DNA from: Macrophomina tecta
Taxonomy: Eukaryota > Ascomycota > Dothideomycetes > Botryosphaeriales > Botryosphaeriaceae
DNA length: 64,000 nt
NCBI GenBank assembly: GCA_024180945.1
Contig: JAKSGN010000041.1
Location: forward strand, 3,224,001-3,288,000
Direction of reading: 5' to 3'
In this document: one piece after another, positions 56,411-64,000 of the stretch
Position numbering within the stretch: the stretch's first letter is position 1
Layout: the number at the start of each line of letters is the position of its first letter
Position numbers and translations under genes: made by a program
The notes under the pieces: generated by a model
Databases searched by the model: none
Told to the model about the DNA's origin: nothing
The model's input: the letters and a program-made list of their open reading frames with translations, nothing else

Positions 56411-57063
56411 CTAGTTTCCGTAAAAAGCCAAAGCCAAGGTCGACACGGCAGTGATGCCCACCACAGTCCAGCCAGTCTTGATCACAGCCTTGTTGTTGAT
56501 GCCAACCGCAAAGTCCCAGGCCAGATGCCTCAAGCCGTTGACGCTGTGGTAGACAAAGGGGAAAGCGAGGAAGGTCTTGGTTGCGACCTTGGCGGCAACG
56601 GGCCAAGCGGCGAAAGCAGCGGCGACGGATTGCGACTCGAGGTGCCAGCCGGTGAGCGGGGCGACAGCGTAGGCGGCAAAGAAGAGGTACATGCCGCCCG
56701 AGAGGACGGAGCCGGTGATACGGTGCAGCGCGGAGCCATACCAGGTGATCTGCGGCTTGTAGATGCTAAGGTGGGGGGCGACGGGGCGGTTCAGGCGCTG
56801 CTTCTCCAGGATGCTGTTGGCCTCGTTTGCGGGGAGGTTCTGGGTCGCGACGGGCCTGGTGGGGAAGCGGCGGTGGTTAGCCTGGGGCCAAGAGCGATGG
56901 GCGCATGGGGAAGCGGGTGATGAGCACAGAGGCATTGGGGGCAGCAGAGGGCATGGCGAGGGTGGTGGTACCTCGATTGCATCAAGATCCCGGCGGGTGC
57001 AGCAAGGCCGCGCTGACCGGCGACGCGGCGCAGCGAGTGTTGGAAGGCACGCTGGGCAAGCAT
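56411..57063 (-). CDS. SDHC: Succinate dehydrogenase cytochrome b560 subunit
   Basis: Two exons, 56972-57063 and 56411-56855 (intron 116 nt), encode 178 aa. The basic/hydroxylated N-terminus MLAQRAFQHSLRRVAGQRG is a mitochondrial targeting peptide. The mature part has RPVAPHLSIYKPQITWYGS, then ALHRITGSVLSGG (the S-x-HR-x-TG signature around the quinone site) and HSVNGLRHLAWD (second signature; its first His is the expected heme b ligand). Three transmembrane helices are visible, the last ending TALAFYGN-like at the C-terminus. It anchors complex II in the inner membrane and, with SDHD, forms the ubiquinone pocket. A CSAAT-N12-RWT site lies 190-210 bases upstream. Confidence 0.93.
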
Positions 57064-57251
57064 GGTGGCGGGCTTCTGACCGGAGGAGCTTGGGGTGGAG
57101 CGGCGAGATGCGGCGACTGCAGAAGCGGCTCTCGTCACGATGGAGGCGGCTTGCGGAGGGGCAGAGGAGTGGTGCTCGGGTCGATGATGGGATGGATGCT
57201 GGACGAGCGGCCAAGACCGGGCGTCAACGAGCCTCTGCCGAGGATGAGCGG

Positions 57252-57271
57252 CCAATCACGCGCGCGCTGAT
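57252..57271 (+). promoter_or_regulatory. CBC:HapX composite site upstream of SDHC
   Basis: CCAAT at 57252-57256, 12 bases, then GAT at 57269-57271. This is a perfect match to the published bipartite motif CSAAT-N12-RWT bound by the CCAAT-binding complex together with HapX. The ATC following is also in the preferred CCAATCA context. It lies 189-208 bases upstream of the SDHC start. Confidence 0.5.
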
Positions 57272-57834
57272 GAGAGCCGGCTGATCTGCGGCAGAGGCTC
57301 GCACACCTCAAAAAAAAGGTTCCTGTCGCGCGGCCGCCCTCTCATTTGCTTCTCCTCCATGGGACCTCAACACCGCCTCTGGACGCCTTCGGGAGTGTGA
57401 AGCCAGGTGGTCGGCCGTCGCGGCTGGCGTCATGTCAGTCATGAGCGGCCTCTACGAGCGTCCCTAGAGGGACAACCCGTCGTTAATCGCGCATTGTAAT
57501 CCAGTCTATGATTTGGTGCGTTTCATATCAGGGTGACATATGCACTGAGAGAGCACCGCTTGAGAGATCGAGCTGTTGTTTCTGGCTGGAGAGTGGCTCT
57601 CCCGGTAGCAGCCGGCCTTTGCTGAGCCGCCGTAATGGCCGACGAGTTGTGTCGGGCGCGGGCGGCGGACGTGGGAATTAGTAGCTACAGCTGCGCGGAA
57701 ATCCAGCCCCCGAGCTTGATCTTGTCCTATACCATGGGATGTCAATGGGTTGCTGCTGCTCTGCTGCCTGCTACCTGAGCATGTGATGACTTAGGAGCAG
57801 AGGCGATGCACCTGTCCTCGCAAGCTTTGGACGT

Positions 57835-57845
57835 TGAAAAATTTT
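57835..57845 (+). promoter_or_regulatory. RRPE box upstream of the WDR89-like gene
   Basis: TGAAAAATTTT, identical to the rRNA-processing element found in promoters of ribosome-biogenesis genes in yeasts. It lies 107-117 bases upstream of the start codon. A partial PAC-like GCGATG occurs at 57803-57808. Confidence 0.5.
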
Positions 57846-57951
57846 CCAGCCTCCCGTCATCGAGCAGACCACTACTCGAACAATACTGCGTGAAATCACC
57901 GACGAGGCACGCTCGGGCGACGCTGCGCACTCAAACCGTTTGCACGTCAAG

Positions 57952-59426
57952 ATGAGGCCCGCCAAGCTGCTGGCAGAGGCCGACCTTTGTCTGCCGAAGG
58001 ACTCCTACATCTACAGCCTTAGGCCAACCAACACAGCGCTTGCCGCCCTGTCTTCTGATGACTCGATACGCATCTTTGATCCAAAAACCCTACAGCTACT
58101 GCCAGATGGTGTCATAGGCAAGACTCACTCAAGCGTCACCTGCCTGGAACCCTACAGCGAAGACGGAAATGTCTTGGCCACCTCCGGTCGAGATGGCCTG
58201 GTCAAGTGCTGGGATCGACGGACCAAGAAGGCCGCTATGGAGTTCAGAGTCCGTAAGTTGTGCCGGCTTTCTCTCCTGATGTGCCTTCAAAAAAAGGGGA
58301 AATCATTCAATGGCCAGAAAGAGCGAGGATACAAGTCGAGGCTGGACAGGACCATCTCTCTCATACTGACCCGTCACCAGCCAAACCCCAAGGCCTTTCC
58401 GCCTTAGAAGTCAGCTCCGCCCACCATGTCATCATTGCCGGCACCGAGCTCGAGGATCGCGGCCCCGGCGACTCCTTCATCTACGCGTGGGACGCCCGCA
58501 ATGCCTCCACGCCCCGCCTGACTTTGGCCGAGAGCCATACTGATACTATCACCGAATTGACTCTGCACCCGACCAACCCCTCGACCCTCCTCTCGGCCAG
58601 CACAGATGGCCTCGTCAGTATTTTCGATCTCACGCAGAATGACGAGGACGAAGCCCTGCGCCAGGTCATCAACCATCGCTCTGCCGTGCACCACGCTGGC
58701 TTCGCCTCGCCAACTGATGTCTATGTCTTCGGCACGGACGAGACGCTGGCATTCTACCAGTACCAGGATTCCGATGACCCAAGCCCGGAGCTGACGCCCG
58801 TCAAGATTGGTGACGTGAGGGAGAAACTGACGTGTGAATATGTTGTGAACGTGTATCAAACTGCGGGAGCCAATGTCGTCGTCGCTGGTAATCACAGGTA
58901 CGTCCTCTCTTGCTCAAGCTTTATTCTCTACTACACGCCCCATGTATTTCTTACAGCACACGATCTCTGTGCGCTCGGATGTGTTGGGAAATAGCTTGAT
59001 CAATAGGTGCCTGATTTTTCATCACAGCGAACAACGTCTTGACCTTCTTCCTCTGCACGCGCCTCCAGCCGGCAACGCGCTTGACTACTCCTGCTCCTTG
59101 GAAGACTGCGTGCGCCTTGCTGGAGCTCATGGAGAAGAGATTGTGCGGGATGTTTTCATTGATTCGCAAGTATGTACGCCTCGGTCTCTGAGAAGTTTTC
59201 CGATAGTTGACATCCCAAAAAGTCTTCCACAATATTCACCTGCGGCGAGGACGGAAGGGTTCGGTCATGGCGTGCTGGAGGCCTGGGCGGGGAGCAGCAG
59301 CAAGACAATCAAACAAATACCGCTCAATCCTCGGTCGATTCATCAAAGCCCAAGGAGAAGCACAAGGAAAAGCACCAGAAGAAGGAGAAGAAGGAGAAGG
59401 GCAAGGAGAGGTTCAAACCCTACTGA
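57952..59426 (+). CDS. WD40-repeat protein, WDR89-like
   Basis: Four exons, 57952-58252, 58381-58897, 59028-59169 and 59223-59426, join in phase to 387 aa. Introns are 128, 130 and 53 nt with GTAAGT, GTACGT and GTATGT donors. At least five WD-type blades are visible, for instance LAALSSDDSIRIFDPKT, LATSGRDGLVKCWDRR, LLSASTDGLVSIFDLTQ and, in the last exon, IFTCGEDGRVRSWRAG. The C-terminus is a Lys/Glu tail ending KERFKPY, typical of WDR89 proteins. The molecular role of this family is poorly known. The RRPE box upstream and the basic tail would suit ribosome assembly, which is inference. A shorter open frame through exon 4 in another register is not the gene. Confidence 0.85.
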
Positions 59427-60001
59427 TACCTGTCCCTCCAACGGGAGAGATGCCTGCTTGCAAGCGGTAATCCAAGTAGGATGATCTTACCCGACCTGGA
59501 GCACGATAGAAGCAAAGCACACAAAGAGTTCGCTGCAGCAGATAGAAAACCTCATGGTCATACCCCACATCAACTGTAGCAAGAAAAAGAGGGCCTCGGA
59601 AAAAGGACAACCACACTGCAATTTAATTTTCCCCAGCGATCATCACCGCGACAGCAACACCGGGAGCAAAAACTGCCGATGGGGAGACGATCCCTCGTGT
59701 TCCCCCGTCTTACGAATCCCCAATTTTCCGAAACATATTCCTCCTCGTCGCACATCGTCCGAGCTGACAGGAAAAATAAAAAAGGCCGCCAATCAGCTCT
59801 TGGCACCTACCCGACTGAGCAGCTACTGTCATGCCCATCGGCAATTGAGCATCGTGTCCTCTTTTCTTTCTCTAATTAATCAACCTCGGCGCTTAAGCAA
59901 TCCAAGACGATGACGTCTTGCCCCATGACAAATGCTCCTCCCATCTCTCCGTCATTAACAACATCCTCGGTCCGGCGGTCCGAATCACATTTGCTCTAAC
60001 A

Positions 60002-60036
60002 CGAGAGAGAGAGAGGGAGAGAGAGAGAGGGAGACA
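60002..60036. repeat. GA microsatellite
   Basis: Imperfect (GA)n with two GGGA interruptions. Confidence 0.9.
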
Positions 60037-60400
60037 GATGCTGATCATCGCCTCCACAGGTCCGCTCGACCTTATCGCGCAGAAGCTCAAAGCCGGCATC
60101 AACCAGCAGAACCGTAATCCAACCACCAAAAACTGACGGCTCCAAAACAAGGGGGAAAAAAAAGTGGAATATATTCCAGACCCAAAGGCTAAAAGAACAA
60201 CCAATAAGAGCCTTAGGATAAGAAGCAAAGTGCAACAGCTTATAGGCAAAAAAGGAATGAATCCGGCCATCGGCAGTTTTCCGCCTCCTGCCATGACCAA
60301 TGTATTCCTGAGCTCATTTCTAGAGGCGGCTACCCAAGACTCATTCCATGACATCATTTCACCCCACCCGGAGCCTTCTACACAGGACAAGGGGAGGGCC

Positions 60401-60445
60401 AAAAAAAAAAAAACCAAAAAAAAAACAGCAAAACAGCAAAACAGC
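60401..60445. repeat. A tracts and CAGCAAAA tandem repeat
   Basis: A13, CC, A10, then three near-identical CAGCAAAA-type units. Confidence 0.85.
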
Positions 60446-62052
60446 ACAAGTCCCAAGGCATACTTTTCCCGAGTCCGTGGACGGAGGCAGAAAAAAAGGT
60501 CCTAAGTGCAGAGCGAGGAGAGTAGCGTGCCCTTCGATAATGTAGTCCTTGGCTATACAAAGCGGCGACGCAGTACCTGATTGCCAGCGCAACCATGGTT
60601 TCTGCGAAGATAAGAGACCGCAAGAGAGGAGAACGCAAGGACGCCAAATGCTGAATGAGGCCTGTGAACCTTCCCAAGTCGGCGCAGCACCCAGGATACT
60701 TCTTTGGTTAACACCAAGGCCAGCAACGAGGGTGGTCCCGGAGAGAAGGTGGGAAGAAAAGACTCTGGAACAATCCTCGCAACACAGGCCCTTCCTGAAC
60801 CCTGATTCGTAATTTCGTACATGTAGCCACACAGTTTTGTTCTTCGTCCGGTGTATATCGACAGCCGCGTGAAGACAGCGATTCACAGTCCTAAGATCCG
60901 CGAAGAGGAAGGCACCACGGTCTCAAGCCATCGAGAGCACACTAGAACCGAATGACCATCACATTCAGAATTCCTTCCGCATTTCTCAACCATGGTGCTA
61001 TCCACTCTATTCCCTATCCCGCTCCATCTTCCACTGGAATACCAATCTGTTCCATATGATCTTGATCGCGCCAGAGACGAGCCCAATGCAGAAACCAACC
61101 ATCAAGATTGCAAAACAATATGATGTCAAAGGACGCCTTAATACGCCATTCACCATCTCACCCATACAAGAACAAGCAAAACACCTAGTGAACAGAATGA
61201 ACATAAATCTCTCGCTTTGCTTGCTAATCGCTCGCCCTTCCGTTGTGCATTTGGACGTGCTATTTCACTGCTACTAACCACATCCTCCCTTCGTTGCGCT
61301 ATCCACCACGAACAACCTGAACCGCTTTTTTCTTGCAACCTCTGCTCTCAACCGCGAAATAGAAGAGATATATAGAGACAGAGTCACAGCGAGAGGGAAA
61401 TGAAACACAAGCAGACACGTTCATCCAATTCAGGCTTGCGTAGACCAAGAAGACAGCAGCCAGGAGAACCTTTGACCCCCATTCATGCGAAAGTACCCCA
61501 CACCGCCATTGTTTAGCCACTAGCCCCTAGTCTTTCCCTTATAAAAAAAATCTACTAAATGTTCCGACGACCAGAGACCGTTTTTCGCTGTTAGAAAAAA
61601 GGGTGTCCGGTTTGAGGGGTAGTTCCATGCTGCTGGTACGCTGCCTTTCATGTAGATGCGGAGAGCGAGGCGAGTGAATAGGAGGAAAGCGAAAAAGTGT
61701 AAAAAGTCAAAAAACATGATCGCGATGGCTGGAACTCATTACTCCGTGAAACGCCAGGATGAGGGGACTCGATGCCGTGCCGTGGATATGAGGATGTGTA
61801 CAATGAAGAAAAGCGCGCGGTCTCCGCGCACTGTGTACGATTGGGACCCGGCCGTAGCAGCAGTGGCGTGCTATAGAAGGATGATCGTGAGTCGTCGCCG
61901 ATGATCGGAGTCACGAAATTGAATGCCTGATAAGGATGGTTGGCTCGGAAGATCCAAAACCGCAGCAGGACGTCGTAATGCATCCGGTCCAGCCCTGCTT
62001 CCTGCGCCAGATCCCAAGCGAACAAATGATACGTCGAACAATCAAAACTCTC

Positions 62053-64000
62053 TCAAATCTCACCCTGCTGGATCCTCTTCACTGGATGCAGCAGCATGCC
62101 CGGTAGACACATGCGTCCGCCCGCTACCGGCTTCTCCGAGTCTCTGTTGTCGCTTCCGCCCACCTGTACGCGTTCGCCACCTTGGCCATGCTCCTCCTCT
62201 TGGCCACCGACGATCTTCTCAGGTTCACCCCACTCGTGGATCTTAACCTTCCAGCCCAGCCATCTCCTGTAAATGTCCTTGGGGAAGCGAGAGCTGAAGT
62301 ACCAAGACCAACCATAGTAGTTATGCTCGCGGTCACCGTTATATGGCGAGTCGGGACCTTCAGACCAACCAATGGGATTGAAGTCGCCATCAAGGTTGGC
62401 GTTGAAGATGGCGTCGATGTAGTGCGGCGGCCACACACGATCGAACCAGATAGGCTGAGGAGCGTAGACAGCCTTCAAACCGTGCTGAAGCGCGACAGTC
62501 GCGGGCCACATCTCAGCCTGCATGCAGCGACCGACCTTATTCTCGATGTGCATCGTGTGCAACATGCGCTTGCTGAAACGTGCGACCGTGTTGATGAAAA
62601 TGCGGCGTGGGATGGTGACGAAACGAGGGTCAGTGTAGGCATTGTCGTACGGGTCGACACTGAAATCAGGGTGGAGGCCAGGAATGTAGTTCCAGATCTT
62701 GTCGCGGTAAGACCAGAAAGTGCGAACGGGGTCAAACATGGGCAGGAGCGTGATGAGATCAGCCTCCTCACCAACACCCCATTCGTAGTTATCGACATTC
62801 ATCTCATGCGGAGGCATGGGGCCAACGGGCGTCTGCACTGGAGAGTAGGGCTGTGGGCCCCAAACAGGGCTGGGAACTTGACCTTGGCTCCAAGCGTCCT
62901 CAACAATCTGGTTGGTGTCGTTGAAGTAGGTCTCATAGTCGCCGTGAAGGCCAGGAATGTAGTAGCGCTTGTTGCGCTCCCAGAGGTACTTCCTGGGCTG
63001 ATTCCTGGCAAAGTCCTGAATCTTGCTGAGGAAATGGTAGTGCTGGCCGGTGTAACGAGCATCGGTCTCCCAATTCCAGATGTAGTCAAACTCCGGGTGG
63101 GTCTTGCTAAACCACTGAACAGGCATGAACTGGTGCCAGTACACCTGCCAGTCGGTAACCTCGGGGTAAGCCCTCTGGCAGATATCCTCGTTCCACAGAA
63201 TGGAAATGCTGCGCAACTCGGTAGGGACGACCTTCTTGAGCATGTCATCGTAGGCCTGGGGATCGTCGAAGATGGGAACGGAGCGGTCCTTGACGTTGAC
63301 AAAGAGGAAGACCTGGAATTCGCCACCGGAGAAAAGCGACGTCTCCTGGATCATAGCGCGGATGGCCTGGAGATCGTTGTCGGTGTAGGTGTAACCTTCC
63401 CACGTCCGGATCAGGATGGCGGTGCGCGAGTGGTACTTCTGGGTGATTTCGCCCTTCATCTCACGGGCGGTGAGCTCGGTGCTGTAGGCGCTGTTGCTGA
63501 GCGTATCGACTTCAGTGTCTGGGATGTCGAGGCCGGGCTGGAGGTTGGTCTCCTTGGTGCGAGCCTCGGGAGCGAAACGCTCGTGGTTGCGCTCGACGCA
63601 CTGGTTCTGCAGCTTGCCCCAGTTGACCTTCCTCCAGATGACCTGCTGCTCCTGGACGGGCTCCCAATCGGGCAGATCGTACTCGTCTGCACCGAAACCA
63701 TACGCACCATACCGGCCATAGCGGTCGAAGCAAATGTTGGCATCCAGACCCAGACCCTCAATCGTTCCGGTAGACGGCTTCGGAAACTGACTCGAAACCT
63801 CAGGGTAAGCCTTGACCAGGTCTAGGTAGCTCTCGTTTAGAGGCTTGCCGCGCGGGCCTTCGCACGCCACATAGTCGCCCTTCCACTGCTTCTTCCACTC
63901 AGGGCTGTTGTACTCGGGATACGGGAGGTAGGGCTTGGGCTCGGGGGCGTTTTTTAACGATTTCACTCCTTGTGTATAATATCCACGCTCGCTGTTTATG
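62053..64000 (-). CDS. DUF3405 family protein, N-terminus beyond the window
   Basis: About 648 residues are visible; the frame is still open at the right edge (INSERGYYTQGVKSLKNAP), so the N-terminus is missing. There is no ATG near the apparent 63966 start. Recognisable family stretches are YLPYPEYNSPEWKKQW, TAILIRTWEGYTYT, ISILWNEDICQRAYPEV, HPEFDYIWNWETDARYTG, GEEADLITLLPMFDP and RRIFINTVARFSKRMLHTMH. Such proteins are fungal, often with an N-terminal transmembrane segment (here outside the window) and a Golgi/ER glycosyltransferase-like lumenal domain; the WETDAR acidic motif fits a nucleotide-sugar/metal site. The specific reaction is unknown. A long antisense open frame (62182-63825) is an artefact of codon bias. 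Confidence 0.82.
   Translation of the reverse strand, partial: INSERGYYTQGVKSLKNAPEPKPYLPYPEYNSPEWKKQWKGDYVACEGPRGKPLNESYLDLVKAYPEVSSQFPKPSTGTIEGLGLDANICFDRYGRYGAYGFGADEYDLPDWEPVQEQQVIWRKVNWGKLQNQCVERNHERFAPEARTKETNLQPGLDIPDTEVDTLSNSAYSTELTAREMKGEITQKYHSRTAILIRTWEGYTYTDNDLQAIRAMIQETSLFSGGEFQVFLFVNVKDRSVPIFDDPQAYDDMLKKVVPTELRSISILWNEDICQRAYPEVTDWQVYWHQFMPVQWFSKTHPEFDYIWNWETDARYTGQHYHFLSKIQDFARNQPRKYLWERNKRYYIPGLHGDYETYFNDTNQIVEDAWSQGQVPSPVWGPQPYSPVQTPVGPMPPHEMNVDNYEWGVGEEADLITLLPMFDPVRTFWSYRDKIWNYIPGLHPDFSVDPYDNAYTDPRFVTIPRRIFINTVARFSKRMLHTMHIENKVGRCMQAEMWPATVALQHGLKAVYAPQPIWFDRVWPPHYIDAIFNANLDGDFNPIGWSEGPDSPYNGDREHNYYGWSWYFSSRFPKDIYRRWLGWKVKIHEWGEPEKIVGGQEEEHGQGGERVQVGGSDNRDSEKPVAGGRMCLPGMLLHPVKRIQQGEI

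Larger units (their letters stand above)
57064..57951. other. Divergent SDHC/WDR89-like promoter region
   Basis: An 888-base region between the start codons of SDHC (minus) and the WD40 gene (plus). It holds the CBC:HapX-type site near SDHC and the RRPE box near the WD40 gene. Confidence 0.55.
59427..62052. other. Convergent intergenic stretch
   Basis: A 2.6-kb 3'-to-3' gap between the WDR89-like and DUF3405 genes. It contains a GA-rich microsatellite (60002-60036) and an A-rich low-complexity patch (60401-60445, with CAGCAAAA repeats). No gene is supported. Confidence 0.5.

Noticed and set aside
62182..63825. A 547-codon plus-strand open frame
   Set aside because: Antisense to the DUF3405 gene in a register that avoids stops because of codon bias. 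No domain is recognisable.
1..64000. CRISPR arrays, rRNA genes, LTR retrotransposon ends
   Set aside because: None was seen by eye. The organism is a eukaryote, and no paired long direct repeats or reverse-transcriptase motifs were noticed.

Overview
This window is nuclear DNA from a filamentous ascomycete (Pezizomycotina; Dothideomycetes would fit, but the species cannot be named from sequence alone). The evidence is short spliceosomal introns (about 50-130 nt, mostly with CTGAC/CTAAC-like branch points), moderately GC-rich coding sequence, and fungal families such as HapX, LCL2, GLC8, a Rad9/Crb2-type checkpoint protein and a DUF3405 protein. I saw no tRNA, rRNA or CRISPR array. Exon joins were worked out by hand from splice sites and reading phase.

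Left part (1-19.5 kb): an HSL-type alpha/beta hydrolase and a Baeyer-Villiger monooxygenase lie in tandem. The Rad9/Crb2-like checkpoint gene follows, with three ACGCGT boxes upstream. Next is an AIG2/gamma-glutamylcyclotransferase-like gene cut in its second exon by a complete 2.86-kb hAT transposon with an 8-bp target duplication, 21-bp perfect terminal inverted repeats and an intact 748-aa transposase. Then come a PQ-loop membrane protein, LCL2, NOP10 and NOB1.

Centre (19.5-32.8 kb): a 13-kb stretch without a convincing conserved gene. Base composition shifts near 26.93 kb, and there is one weak unidentified coding candidate near 22.7-23.4 kb.

Right part (32.8-64 kb): a large Ulp2-type SUMO protease, an eIF4E-family cap-binding protein, a PP1 inhibitor-2/GLC8 protein, a weak hypothetical gene, the iron regulator HapX, a 932-aa coiled-coil protein, succinate dehydrogenase cytochrome b subunit (SDHC), a WDR89-like WD40 protein, and a DUF3405 protein that runs off the right edge.

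Links between genes: HapX has two perfect ATCTGATAA sites upstream, the type bound by SreA-class GATA repressors. SDHC, in the same window, has a perfect CSAAT-N12-RWT match, the published CBC:HapX motif. Together they suggest a visible piece of the iron regulon. NOP10, NOB1 and possibly the WDR89-like gene (with an RRPE box) point to ribosome biogenesis.
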